Shown here in pieces: positions 42,898 through 53,727 of a stretch of DNA of 64,000 nucleotides. The DNA is from Eutreptiella sp. 'Long Island Sound 2002' (Eukaryota > Euglenozoa > Euglenophyceae > Eutreptiales > Eutreptiaceae). Positions within the stretch are counted from its first letter, which is position 1, and each line of letters begins with the position of its first letter. Under the pieces are notes generated by a model, which worked only from the letters and a program-made list of their open reading frames with translations, was not told the origin of the DNA and did not search any database. Location: positions 112,204,587 through 112,268,586 of the forward strand of contig OZ038382.1 in assembly GCA_964036045.1 (NCBI GenBank). The letters are read 5' to 3'. Both the position numbers and the translations under genes were made by a program.

Positions 42898-44660
42898 GGG
42901 CTTCTCTTTCATGTGACGTACCTGGCAAGAAGTCCAAAGCCAAGGCCGCTATCCAAGCCCCCGGGGACCCGCGTCCGCCGCCCAAGCCGGCCCCTCTCGC
43001 CCGCACTACCCACGTGCCCACCAAGGAGGCTGTTGATGAGTATGTGAAGGTGGTGGGTGTGGAAAATGTGGCGGGAAGTGGTATCCGGGTGTTGGATTGT
43101 GCACTCTTGGTGAACGAGATTCAGGGGTTGCCGGCTATCCCCGAGGATGTTTGCTTGGTGAGAGACCGGCTGCAAAAATTGCAGCAGGAAAACGGTGAAC
43201 CCTTGAGATATTTGTTGAGGGTCAACCTCCACGCCGATCTAGTTGCTATGACGAAGGGGGGTTTCGGCAGTTTTGCTCTAGGCCTATACCATTGGTTGAG
43301 CCCTGCCCCAATGGGGATAATCTTGCAACTTAGTGCAGAGGCGTTAACGGCATTCTTTCCCATGATGCAACGTGCCCAAGGCCCCCAACGGCAATATGTG
43401 TCGGTGTACCATGTGCCGGATGCGGATCGGGAAAGGGAGGCCGGTAACCGACGCATATGGTTAGACTCCGTCAAGGTGAAACATTGAGAAGAGCGCCTCG
43501 CTACGGACACGCACATTTTTTTCCGGGAGTCCAAATTTTCGGACTGGTCGGCCTACGCAGCGATTCTGTCCTTGGGTCGGCGCGAGACCTTAAAAGGACC
43601 GGCCATCCCTGATTTGACGCAGCCCACAATTTATGTAACACAGGACGTATTTTTTGCGCTTGGCATGGGTTGTCCGTCACCAGACGTCGCCATGAAATAC
43701 CTTGTGTCTCGGCATCCGTTGCCGGATCCGCCCTCTAGGACCCCCGAGGAGTATGAGGCCACATGCTACCGTCTGGTGGAGGACATTCTGCCACTGGACC
43801 TGGTGGATTAGTTGTGTGCCCTGCAATTGGAGGGAGAGGAGAATTGGGAGGACATTCTCCTTCAGGGCCACAACCAAGGTGGTGGGCGCCGGCAAACCGC
43901 CCCGGGAACGGTGAACAAGTGGCTCCCCTCGGAACTCAGAAAAATCTTTGCAAATTGCACCCGGGACGAGCCATGGCTATTACACGTCCAACACGTGGCA
44001 CGTGGTCCAGCAAAAGCGTGGCAGCGTTTTGCTGATGGATGGAACGTTGATCCATCGTGGAGCTGGCGGGCCGCGGAGGACGATTTTTTCCCCCTTTGTG
44101 CCGGAAAAATTCCGCACACCCCCAAATGTGGTGGAACCGGAGAATGTGCCGGACGTGATGTTCGTTGAGCCAGAGGTACCGGAAGTGGGAGAGGCGGAGG
44201 AGGACCCCCCGGCAACCTCTTCGGGCAGCGATTTGCAGTTGATGTGCCACTTGCCCCACGGTTGAGTTGGTCGGCGCCCCTAAGAACGCCCCCGAGGATG
44301 GAGAAGATAGTCCCCTACATGGGTGATGTGTGGGTCATTGAGACTGGGGTTGGGACCGCTGCCATTACCGTGTGCCCATTCACGATGGAGGGACTGGGGC
44401 CACGGGAGGAGAATGCCGAGCAATGCTCGATGCCTTGGTACCATCGGTGGTGGATCCCCCCTCCCATGGCGGACAACATGGTGCGGCGCCGTCGCCCCCG
44501 GCTGCATCTACTTTGCGTTCTGTCCTAGCAGCCTCGTCCTCATGCGCGCAGCTAGCGCCAATGAGATGCATTGGGCTTCAACAGCGATGCACTACACCGC
44601 CTCCATGCCCAGCATGCAAGCTGAGTCGGACGGCAAGGTCAAATACGACAACAAGAAGAA
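42898..44660 (+). pseudogene. unrecognised gene D, exon 1 (two in-frame stops, one or more frameshifts)
   Basis: One frame from 42898 to about 43940 is broken only by TGA 43485 and TAG 43809. Natural segments: GKKSKAKAAIQAPGDPRPPP, TKEAVDEYVKVVGVENVAG, VCLVRDRLQKLQQEN, FALGLYHWLSPAPMGIILQL, FRESKFSDWSAYAAILSLGR and LEGEENWEDILLQGHNQ. Then in another frame come HGYYTSNTWHVVQQKRGSVL and LLMDGTLIHRGAGGPRRTIF, like the distal His-Arg part of a 2OG-Fe(II) oxygenase barrel (gene C at 49.1 kb has a similar LLM-x5-HHGMP). A Pro/Glu-rich tail ends at 44265. The last part (44360-44650) is Ala/Ser-rich with CPACKLSRTARSN. No confident family; the oxygenase idea is tentative. Confidence 0.45.
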
Positions 44661-44952
44661 GTAATACAAATGCCCATGCCCGGAGAAGGGGTGTAATTAC
44701 CCCGTTTTTGCGCGCGTAAAATGCATGGTTTGCGCATGGGCTATACGCATGGCAAGAACGCAAAATCGGTCATATGCATGAATTTACTTGATTTTTGTGT
44801 GCGCAAATGACACATTTTGCGTCCCGGGTTAGCTGAACACGCAAATACATGAATTTACCCACGTAAATGACCTATTTTGTGTCACAGGTTGAAATCAGGC
44901 AACGACGTAAATACGCTATTTTGCGTGCGTAAATTGCCTTTTTATGTTTTAG
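44661..44952 (+). repeat. intron of gene D carrying the locus motif
   Basis: Donor GTAATA at 44661, acceptor ATGTTTTAG at 44952 (292 bp). Holds TTTTTGCGCGCGTAAAATG, ACACATTTTGCGTCC, TTTACCCACGTAAATGACC and TTTTGCGTGCGTAAATTGCC. Confidence 0.7.
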
Positions 44953-45531
44953 ATTCCCGTGACCTTCTTGCCCCTCGCGTCGGTGGATCCCGGGCCCGCC
45001 GACAGCAGTGCTCGATTTGGAGCCGGAGCTAGTTCTTGAGCCCAACCCGGAGACATGGGCGCTGCTAGCGAAGCCGCCGATCTGGTGACGTTTCCGGAAG
45101 TTGGTGATTTCGACGTCTGATACGTGCATGGGTATGGGAAGGTTGCCAAGAGGCGGTAATGGTGTTTTGGAGGATCATGCTGGGATCCTCCACTGGAAGA
45201 TCTTCCGCGGCATTTCAGTGCGGCCCTTGAGTGCCAAGACCGGTGGTGGGTTTGCACGGGAGGTGCCTGGTCCGTCGGTGATGTTGTTTTGCCCGTTTTG
45301 GGTGAAACACAAGAAGGGGCAAGAGGAGAAAGTGTTCCTCGTTCTCTTCCTGTACATGCCGCCACCCACCTTGCACACGTGGGCCCTCCTGTGCACCCAG
45401 GACGAGCTGGGCCAGCTGCCAAAAGTGCATGGGTGCCACTCAGTGAAATTGGAGGTGTCTTGCCACGGACAGGTGGGGTTGGTGGTGTGGTGCAAACGGC
45501 AAAGGAAGCGCGCAGCGACATGTCGCAGAAG
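44953..45531 (+). pseudogene. unrecognised gene D, exon 2
   Basis: After the acceptor, IPVTFLPLASVDPGPADSSA runs to an in-frame TGA (about 45036) and AQPGDMGAASEAADLVTFPE up to a TGA at 45118. In another frame 45160-45531 encodes a compact domain: EDHAGILHWKIFRGISVRPL, GPSVMLFCPFWVKHKKGQEE, LPKVHGCHSVKLEV and VGLVVWCKRQRKRAATCRRR, ending at a GTAAAG donor (45532). The domain is unrecognised. Confidence 0.4.
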
Positions 45532-45639
45532 GTAAAGGCTGAGGCACAACCTTTTTGCGGTATTTACTAAAAAAAACATTACTTCGCAATTACATGTGTA
45601 CCCGCACGTGGGTATTAGCTTTTGGGGGGGGGGGGGTCC

Positions 45640-46978
45640 CAAGGCATTGATTGGTACACTACCTACTTATGCAGTCTTTCACCCTGGGTACCTCAAAAAT
45701 TGCAGTTTTCGAAAATTTGTTTTTATGATATTCTGATCACTTAAAACGACCATCCAATGTATGTAAAGCATGTTTTAACCGCATTTGCGTGCTTTCCACC
45801 CTATTTGGCTATTAGGCGCACGCGGGGGGGCGGGGTCCCAAGGGATGGGTACACAACCTGGTTATGCAGGTTTTCACCTTGGGCGGCTCAAAAATCGAAT
45901 TTTTCGAAACTGGGTTTTCTGATACCATGATCACCTAAAATGACCATCCAAGGCATGTAAAGCATTTTTTAGGCCGTATTTTCATTTTTGTCACCCTATT
46001 TGGGGTATTAGGTCCAGGGGGGGGGGGTGTTGTCTCCCAAGGCATCAGTACACAACGTGCTAATGCAGCTTTTCACCCCGGGCAGCTCAAAAAATCGAAG
46101 TATTGGAAACTTATTTTTTTGTTATCGTGATCACCTAAAATGACCATCCAAGGTATGTAAAGCATTTTTTAGGCCGTATTTTCATGTTTTTTTACCCTAT
46201 TTGGGGTATTAGGTCCAGGTGGTGGGGGGGTTGTCTCCCAAGTGATTGGTACACAACCTTCTGAAGCAGTTTTTGACCCTGGGCAGCTCAAAAGTCGAAG
46301 TTTTTGAAACTTATTTTTTTGCTGCCATGATCACCTAAAATGACCATCCGAGGTACGTAAAGCATGTTTCAGGCCGTATTTACATGTTTTTCGGTCCCTC
46401 CTGGCCGCCGTGCGGGCATAGGCGGGGGGGGCTTGTGGGGGAGGACACGGGCGCCTGAACACGACTCGGCCCACCTCCCCGCCCCTCGACCTCTGTACGT
46501 AGGCTAGTTGACGCTAAAAGACGAATGCCGTATTTACATGTTTTTCACCCTATTTTGGGATTAGGTCCAGGGGGGGGTTGGGGGGCTCCCAAGGGATTGG
46601 TACACAACCCCCATATGCAGCTTTTCACCTTGGGCCGCTCAAAAATTGAAGTTTTCAAAACTTGTTTTTATAATATTGTGATCACCTAAAATGACCATCA
46701 AAGGTATGTAAAGCATGTTCTAGGCTGTATTTACGTGTTTTTCACCGTATTTGGGTACTGGGCGCGTGGGTGGGGGGGGGGGGGGTTCCCAAGGATTGGT
46801 ACACAACCCGGTTATGCAGGTTTTCACCTTGGGCAGCTCGAAAAAAATCAAAGTTTTTCCAAACTTGTTTTTATGGTATTCTAATGACCTAAAATGACCA
46901 TCCAAGGTATGTAAAGCACGTTCCAGGCCGTATTTACCTGTTTTTCACCCTATTTGGGTATTAGGTCCAAGGGGGCGG
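45640..46978. repeat. ~195-bp satellite, about six units
   Basis: Units with anchor CCTAAAATGACCATCCAAGG at about 45741, 45934, 46134, 46335, 46685 and 46888, a period of 193-203 bp, one interval being enlarged by a GC-rich insertion at 46400-46510. Each unit ends in a G run of 7-14. The same satellite as 14395-14750. Confidence 0.9.
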
Positions 46979-47482
46979 GTGGGCTTTTGTAGGGTGGGCA
47001 CTCTCACAGTCTCAGCCTCCCCAGACCACCGGCCGCGGGGTACGCGCCTGCCGCTGGCGGAACGGGCCCAATTTCTGCGCAAGGCAGTGGGCCTGGTGGA
47101 ACGCCATCTAGCGGCGGGCACGCTGTTGACCGGGGTCCCGCTAGGTCGCTGCTGCTCGCTCCTCCCCCTGGGGGGCCGCGTGTGCGTGGGACTTTCGGCC
47201 CGCCCGTTATTCGCGGCACGCCATGAGGTAATGCTACAGCTCATGCGCCTGGCGACGCACTGCTGGGACTCGTGGGTCCGGCGCTTGCGAGCGCCTGCCC
47301 GCATGCGGCCACCACTGGGCAACCGCTTCTTAATGGACTATTTCCCGCGTCCCCTCGAGGGGGGGGCACCTCTACTTTCGTATGCCCGTAGGCCCCTCCG
47401 TGCACCCTGCGTGAACCGGCCGTTTGAATGGGACATTCATGGTACTGTGAATTGGACAATCTTTGCTGTGGTTTACGCGTAA
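46979..47482 (+). CDS. hypothetical protein, Arg/Leu-rich
   Basis: An open GC-rich frame of 167 codons directly after the satellite: LPLAERAQFLRKAVGLVERH, LAAGTLLTGVPLGRCC, LFAARHEVMLQLMRLATHCW, DSWVRRLRAPARM, NRFLMDYFPRPLEGGAP and a Trp/Phe end (NWTIFAVVYA), then TAA. Composition and hydrophobic pattern look coding and differ sharply from the flanks, but I recognise no family. It could be an exon or a fragment of a transposon protein, since the flank is satellite and no splice sites stand out. Confidence 0.4.
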   Translation: MGFCRVGTLTVSASPDHRPRGTRLPLAERAQFLRKAVGLVERHLAAGTLLTGVPLGRCCSLLPLGGRVCVGLSARPLFAARHEVMLQLMRLATHCWDSWVRRLRAPARMRPPLGNRFLMDYFPRPLEGGAPLLSYARRPLRAPCVNRPFEWDIHGTVNWTIFAVVYA

Positions 47483-47494
47483 CTTGGTGCCATC

Positions 47495-47797
47495 GTGTGC
47501 GTTTCTCGTGCTATCTTCGCCGAAAGCGTGGTACAATATATGTGTGCAAATTTGGAGGTTTTAACTAGCCACATGGTTCAACATATTCGGCGGGATTCGG
47601 TCGAATTTGAAATTCACGCACCCAAATTCACACATAAATTCACGCTAGGACACATCTTCACGAGAGTGCCAAATCTGTACAAAATTCGTACGAATTTCGT
47701 GCGAATTTCGTACGAATTTCACATGAATTTGCCCCACTCTGCACTGTTTCGCTTTCTCAGACGCTCTCAAAGCCTTTCTTTACCGCTTTTTGTGACC
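47495..47797 (+). repeat. upstream region of gene C with AATTCGTACGAATT motifs
   Basis: A perfect 16-bp palindrome AAATTCGTACGAATTT at 47682-47697 is followed by CGTGCGAATTT and CGTACGAATTTC. The same motif recurs in gene C introns at 49716-49984 and 51840-51960. Confidence 0.75.
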
Positions 47798-49715
47798 ATG
47801 TCCCAGCACGCTTTATCGCAGGTCGCTTCCGTGCAGTTCCGCCCCGATCCTGCTGCCGACACCCTAGCACGGTACCAAGCCCTCCCCGTCGCCCACCACC
47901 AAATGGAGGAGGCGACCTACCGGTCACGGGCGCTGGGGGTGGATGATGTAGTGGGCTCGGCAGCATCCCTTGCCCCCTCCCTTGACATAATTCACATTGA
48001 CCTCCGCAGCCCCTCGTGCAACTCTTATCTTGGGGGGGAAGTTCTTGGCCACAAATTTGTGGAGAGAGCTCCGCTTCTGACTCCCCTCCCTTAAGTTTTT
48101 GCATCTGACCCCTCAACCCGCCACCCGTAGCCAACTGCTGAATTCCATGCATACTAACCCGGTGCGGAAGCCCAAGGACGCCCACGTCCCGGTGTACCCC
48201 ACCACTAACCTTATGTATACCCCCCCCCCCCATTGCGACATGGTGTGCCTGCAAGATCTTGTTGCCGGGGCACCACCTCACCATTTTTTCCCCCTTCACC
48301 TGGCACCTTGCCAGCCCCCGGTGGTGGGAGGATTTGGGCATCGCCCCTATCCATCCCACCATCCAACCAAAGGTGCACATCCCCAACATCACCCACCCCA
48401 CCTTCTACAGTACAACTGCTTTGCAATGGTACCCTGGTGCCTCATGCGTCCCCCCCTTTCATTTCGAGTGAACCCCCCCTCCGCACCGAACCCCTTCCCG
48501 AACCCCCTCATTGGGTGGTGGGCAACCCCGACCCCGCCCCTGACGGGGTTGGCCCCTCCCAGCCGCCCCTCAACTTTGTTGATGGGAACGGCTACATTGT
48601 GCTTGGGGGGCTTGTGAAAGCACGGGATTGCAAAGTGCGGTGGGGGAAGGTGATGAAGGTGTTGGGGAGCGGCGACGAAAAAGTCGTCGCCAAAAATTTT
48701 GAGCTGCTGTTCAACGCCGCGTGGAGTGAAGATCAGGCAAGGGATCCGGATTTCCCGCGGCGTTGGCAAAGCAAAAGTCCACTTGGGCACGTGGTCGGGG
48801 GGCCTATTTTCAAGAAGTTCCAGACCCCCCTCATGGACAGTGTCCCTCAGGTTGGGAACCTCCACCCCATGACGCCGGGCAGCGTCATCGTGGCGAGTGT
48901 GGGGAGTGTGCCGCAACCTCCCCACACCGACGTCACCGGCCACCCCGAGGTGCTCCCCCCTTGACGACAGGGACATCTCGGGGTATCACCGGAGCAGCTT
49001 CCTCTGCCTGTCAGAGGACTACCACTGTGGCGGTGCAGGCATAGACTGCCTTGGGGGAGGGGGGAGGTGCGCTGGGACACCATTCAGCTGCAGAGGGGGG
49101 ACATGCTGCTGATGGTGGCCACTAGCTGCCACCATGGGATGCCTCCCCTCCCCGACTCTAAGGATGGGCTGCAGTGCGCTTTTTTTAACTTCTCAGCCCT
49201 TGACGCCCAGCACCGCCACGTCCGGCCCAACACCACGCACCTCGACCCCCCCCCCCCTGAGGCCTTGGCCGTTGCTGGGGATTTGTCTATGGGACTACCC
49301 CAACGTGGACCAGGTGTTGTGGGTGGAGAAGGGGGTGGTTGGCAGGGTGGGGTTGTGGGAGGGGGGTGCTGCCCAGGCCCTCTTCGCCGACGCCCCCGAG
49401 GCGGTCCCGGCCGGCCCCCCCACCTGCCCCTTCCACCCCACCTTTCTCTCCCCCTCCGCCCCCAGCACCGACCTCGCGGTCATGGAGATCGCCGAGCACA
49501 GTGTCCTCTTTTTTGTGGGGAACGTGCAACAGATCGAGATGTGCAAGGGGGACAACGTTGATGCAGAGTCGGAGATCCACTTCGCCATCCCGGGCATTAA
49601 CCCCCCGGTGCGGCCGACCACGTTGTGGCACCTCGTCAACACTGCCCCAGAGTGGCGGCTGCCCAAGTGTTGGAAGGCTGGGGCATGGTCAATCACATGT
49701 CCATGTGATTACAAG
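47798..49715 (+). pseudogene. unrecognised gene C, 5' exons with a 2OG-oxygenase-like segment
   Basis: Starts MSQHALSQVASVQFRPDPAA. After a TAA at 48092 homologous-looking sense continues in other frames: NSMHTNPVRKPKDAHVPVYP, then across a 12-C run (48220-48231) HLTIFSPFTWHLASPRWWED, then GNGYIVLGGLVKARDCKVRW, GKVMKVLGSGDEKVVAKNFE and GSVIVASVGSVPQPPHTDVT. A shift near 48960 leads to HRSSFLCLSEDYH, then RWDTIQLQRGDMLLMVATSC and HHGMPPLPDSKDG. PPHTD plus a distal His resembles the HxD...H triad of 2OG-Fe(II) oxygenases. The last part is VLFFVGNVQQIEMCKGDN and a GTGTGC donor at 49716. Function uncertain. Confidence 0.45.
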
Positions 49716-49984
49716 GTGTGCTTGCTTGTGTGTTTGCTTTCTACATTGCCAAATTGGACGAAATTCACGTAAAATTCGTACGAAATTCGTACGAATTTCG
49801 TACGAACGAATATGCTGAACATGTGTGTGAATATAGAAGTTTCCGTGAAATCTGTATGAAATTTGTACGAATTTTACGTGAATTTGCCTGGATTTCGTGG
49901 AATTTGTTCGTTTGATCGTTGCATTGTTCCGTCCTTGCTCCCCCTTCCTCTAGTGGTGCCTTGCACACTTCTTCCTGTCTGTAG
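49716..49984 (+). repeat. intron of gene C with TTCGTACGAA motifs
   Basis: Donor AAG/GTGTGC, acceptor GTCTGTAG (269 bp). Holds three consecutive TTCGTACGAA palindromes at 49778-49807 and degenerate ones to 49912. Confidence 0.8.
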
Positions 49985-51082
49985 GTCCCGTTCCACGGGT
50001 GGGCGCCCGAGGCCCGGCGCCACGCCCGGCAGCGGTTCACGCCGCACCATTGTGTGCAACTGCCCGAGGAGCAGTGCGAGGTAGCCCACGGCACCGGTGA
50101 TGGACGGGCCCCGAGCGAGGCTGGCAGTGAGCGAAGTGACGCCTTCGTGTGCTCGGGACGCACCGCGGGGGGTTGCAGCGAGGCCAGCTCCGGTTCGGGG
50201 CAGGCTGCCGGGTGGGAGGTGATCGTCCCCATGCCGTCCCGTGAGGACTTGGGCATTGCCCACCTCGACCGCCCCGTGGCCCGGGTACGCCTGGCCTCTG
50301 GGCAGCCGGACCCGGCCTGGACGCATAGGGTGACGCCCGGCCCTGACAGGCGGCAGCGGCATCTCTTCGCCGTGTGGGACATGGCCGTGCACGCCCAGGG
50401 GGTGCAGGCCGACTTCCGCATCTCCTTCCCGTGCCCCCTTTTAATCCGAGGGGGCCCCAACTTGCCCCATGGGCAGGAGCTCGTCAGCATGTTTGCCTAC
50501 CGGCTTGTGAGCTTGCACTGGCGGGTGCAGACGGGGGTGTGGAAGATTGGGGATGAAGGGACGTTGACCACAGCTGGCATCGTTAACCTGTCTGTGGTCA
50601 CGGGGTGGGACAAGCGGAAGCCGGAGTGCATGGACGTGGCATGGCTTGCCATGCGCGTCCATATGGGGAGGCAGCGGAAAGGGGGGGCTGACTTCATTGA
50701 CGTCGAGGGGGGGCAAGAGGCCCCCGCTGCCCGGAAGCGGAAAGCCCAGTCCCCCCCTCCCCCCAAGGGGACAATATCCCCCCCCCAGGGCCCTGTGTAC
50801 GGGAACGGCCGAGGGGGGATGTGGATGAGTGGGTGGAGCAGCAGTAGCAGCAGCAGCAGCACGCGACGTGGGAGGTCTGCGCGGTCGGCGCGGAGGTTGC
50901 CGACCGCGACCTCGAGGCCCGCCTATCTAAGGCCAACAAAGACACGCGGGCCGCCGAGACGGAGTCGGCGGCCATCCGCCACGACAAAGATCGCCTCGCC
51001 TCCAGGATGAAAACCCTGGAGCGCGACTTGGCGACGGCGCGCAAGGCCACGGGGGACAAGCCACCGGGAAAGACAGGGGAGG
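49985..51082 (+). pseudogene. unrecognised gene C, large exon with coiled-coil C-terminus
   Basis: Open frame: HGWAPEARRHARQRFTPHHC, AGWEVIVPMPSREDLGIAHL, HLFAVWDMAVHAQGVQADFR, ELVSMFAYRLVSLHWRVQTG, KIGDEGTLTTAGIVNLSVVT and an Ala/Pro/Lys tail. Near 50820 the better frame changes: VDEWVEQQ, TAG (50845, inside a CAG run), QQQQHATWEV, then a coiled coil (DLEARLSKANKDTRAAETES, RLASRMKTLERDLATARKA). Ends at a GTGAGC donor (51083). The CAG-to-TAG change inside the Gln run is a clear example of nonsense decay. No family recognised. Confidence 0.5.
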
Positions 51083-51166
51083 GTGAGCCCGAGGGCCCAA
51101 CGGCCGAGAGGGCGGGGGGGGGGGGGGGATCCCGCCGTCGCTCGTTACCTTTTGCCCGGCTCGCAG

Positions 51167-51350
51167 GCAGGGCATGCCCGGGCTGAGGCAGTAGCGGGAC
51201 AGATGTAGGCCGTCGCCACGGGCCTCCGGATGGCCGTGGTGACGAGTGGCCATGCAGTCCAGGTTGCGACCGTGGCGCCCGACCTGGCCCGGGTCACTGC
51301 CGCCCACGAGGGGCTGGGCCGGCAGTACCCCCCCCCCCCCGGCGCCTCAC
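51167..51350 (+). pseudogene. unrecognised gene C, short Ala/Val-rich exon
   Basis: Acceptor GGCTCGCAG at 51158-51166, donor GTGAGC at 51351. Encodes AGHARAEAVAGQM, TAG at 51206, AVATGLRMAVVTSGHAVQVA, TVAPDLARVTAAHEGLGRQY and a C-run-encoded Pro tract. The coiled coil of the previous exon joins naturally. Confidence 0.4.
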
Positions 51351-51839
51351 GTGAGCGGCGATGGATGCCTCTTTCGTCGAGGCGGTGGAGCAGAGCTGCC
51401 ACAGCTCCGCTGGCCGGACCTGTGCTCCCGGGGGGTGGGGGGGCGTAGCTCTCTCTTTGACTTTGGGGCCTCCGGTCCCATCTAACCTGCACGGATGTTA
51501 TTCGTACATATTTGTATATGAATATATGTACATGCAAGTACCGCCTGCATCCCCCCCCCCCCTTGGCATGGGCAGTTTGAATGACAAATGGGGTGCTCCC
51601 CTCACTTTGCGGAACTCTTTTCAGCACAAATTGCAGCACAGTGTGTATTTTATTTGCTCTTTGATGTGCCAGCTCTTGCAATGTGTCCCATATTCTTTTA
51701 GACTGATGAGGCTGCACGCTGAAACCGGTATCAAATAGCACATGTGCACATTGGACGGGGTGTGCGGTGACCCCTCGGCTTGCGTCTGTGCTTGCTTTGC
51801 TAGGGCCAACGAGGACAAGAGCAAAAGTCAAAAATGTGT

Positions 51840-51960
51840 TTTGAACAATTCGCTCACATTCACGTGAAATTCGTACGAAACTCGTACGAATTTATAGAAC
51901 CTTATTTATTCACACACAGCCATCTACGTGAAATTCGAACGAATTTCACGTGAATCTCAT
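51840..51960 (+). repeat. TTCGTACGAA motifs upstream of the gene C 3' exons
   Basis: CACGTGAAATTCGTACGAAA, CTCGTACGAATTTATAG and GTGAAATTCGAACGAATTTC lie in a stretch that looks intronic. Between 51351 and 51840 no exon is convincing. Confidence 0.7.
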
Positions 51961-51974
51961 CAAATGTAGTCATC

Positions 51975-53013
51975 TTGTGCATGGGGATGGTAGAAACCTC
52001 CGATACAATCCTCCCCATTTCCACATGGTTTGTACCAGACACCATGCCGTGTGGTGATGGGGCTCGGCCCAAGGAGCTGTTCCATTTGCTAGCCGATCGC
52101 ACGAGACGGAGGCGCCTACATGACCCCCAGCAAGTTGTTGCCAAGGAGCTTGCAGCACCCTACACCGTGAAGTGCGTGCCCGACACCGGGCAAATAGTGC
52201 TGACCCCGGAAACCCGAGTTGTACGGGCCGTCCCGCTTGAGCCTTCCATGGAGGAGAGGATGATTATGGCCTGTTTGGCGGGACCGGTCATTGCACCCCT
52301 CTAGGACAGAGGAATGGTAGGTAGTTGGGAGCATGACGTACGGTGTGGTCTTGGAAAAGGTGTATGGCATGCTTCGGCAGCTAGCTTTACCGGAGTCCAG
52401 GGCGTTCACTGCCTACAGGGGAGACAACATGGCCATCCATGGTGCGGTCTGCTACCTCCCCGACCACATCACCCACTTGTGCAAGTGTCACCCACCCCCA
52501 CCCTCGGACAGCATGCCGCCCGGGGACGGACGGCTGCATTGGTTGCATATCACGGTGGATGGTACATCGAGGCATGACGCCTCGTACGTCCATTGCACGC
52601 TTGGTGGCACTGCGAGCCCCAACCAACTATCTAGTTGGTGGCTACTAGGGGGCAGTGAAAAATGAGAGACCCTCTACGCGGCCTCACAAGAAATCGATTT
52701 TTATGATGAGTTGCGCAAGGCCGCAACCATAAGTTTTCAAGATACAGAAGGGAATGATAAGCAGTCCCTGTTTTTTCTTTGTGCAGATTGGGAAAGCTTA
52801 GGTGCTGATGGCACGCTGCCAAAATTGGACGGCAGAATCCCCCGGTGCCACAGTGTGTTGGGTCTGCAGGCTCAATCGTGCTCTTTGCCTTGCTATTTTT
52901 GGCACAGCAAGTGCAATAGACGCAAACGGGATAGGGGCTATTGCTGTAGGTGCTATATTTTCCATTGTCTACAGAGGGGGCGTTTCTGTCCGGAAGCGCT
53001 CTGCACGGCATAA
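51975..53013 (+). pseudogene. unrecognised gene C, 3' exons
   Basis: Two consecutive frames. 51975-52304: VETSDTILPISTWFVPDTMP, KELFHLLADRTRRRRLHDPQ and a TAG at 52302. 52333-53013: MTYGVVLEKVYGMLRQLALP, FTAYRGDNMAIHGAVCYLPD, LHWLHITVDGTSRHDASYVH, a TGA at 52663, EIDFYDELRKAATISFQDTE, SLFFLCADWESLGADGTLPK and a Cys-rich end (QSCSLPCYFWHSKC, YCCRCYIFHC). Assignment to the same gene rests on strand, spacing and the shared TTCGTACGAA motif just upstream (51864-51960). No family recognised. Confidence 0.4.
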
Positions 53014-53246
53014 TGCGTGCTGCGCGTCTTGCTTCATTACACGCAGCACGCGTAGAACATGGACAACGCAAAAAAAAACACACACACATAACGTGCAGAA
53101 TGTGACCAACGCGCAGCACGGGGTTCTAGAGGCAGACTTAGAAGCAGACTTCCGGCAGGCGCAAAACGCGTAGCACGCGGGGCACGTCGCTATTGCACAC
53201 GCGCGCACTTTTGGGGGGCCGCGTCCTCACAGTTTGGGTATCCAGC
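53014..53246 (-). other. 3' flank of the minus-strand piggyBac locus with GCGT motifs
   Basis: Carries CGTGCTGCGCGTCTTGC, ACGCAGCACGCGTAGAAC and GCAAAACGCGTAGCACGCG, the same motif family as the introns at 55.0-56.6 kb. No gene. Confidence 0.5.
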
Positions 53247-53690
53247 CTACGCGGTTGTCCCCCAAGGTTGGCACTGGTCCCATGGCAGGGATGGCAGAGG
53301 CTTGGCGGCCATGAAGTCCACGATTCCACCACGTCCGCCCTCCACCACCTGATCCTTCCTAAGCTTCGTCCCCTTCATGTCCTCGTCTTCCTCCCTGTCA
53401 CTCTCCTCCTCCTCCTCACTCTCATCCTGCTCCCCCTCCTCCCCACTCTCCTCGTCCGTGTCATCCTCACTCTCCTCCCTCTCGCTTCCATCCTCCTCGG
53501 CCTCTTCGCTCTCCACCTCCACGTCCGCCTCTACCACCCCGAGCACCCCATGCGCCACAGCAAAGCACCCCACATGGTGCCACTTGCCACACCCACAACA
53601 AACATAGTGGCTCTTGCCCCGGTTGCAATGGTTGCACACCCGGCAGCCCGGCATCCGCATTAGCAGGTGGATGGGCTTCGGCAGTGCCAC
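53247..53690 (-). pseudogene. piggyBac-type locus 2, Cys-rich C-terminal finger and acidic tail
   Basis: MALPKPIHLLMRMPGCRVCN, HCNRGKSHYVCCGCGKWHHV, GCFAVAH, then a long Glu/Asp/Ser run and EDMKGTKLRKDQVVEGGRGG. The pattern C-x2-C-x2-C...C-x2-C-x-C-x3-H-x2-CF matches the C-terminal finger of piggyBac transposases and the finger of locus 1 (12985-13020). The acidic tail is an addition. The plus-strand Ser/Leu-rich frames opposite are shadows. Confidence 0.7.
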
Positions 53691-53727
53691 CTTACAAAAG
53701 CGGCGACGGATAAGGTCCCACTGCTAG

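Noticed and set aside
53377-53607. Plus-strand Ser-only ORF
   Set aside because: Antisense of the Glu-rich tail of piggyBac locus 2.
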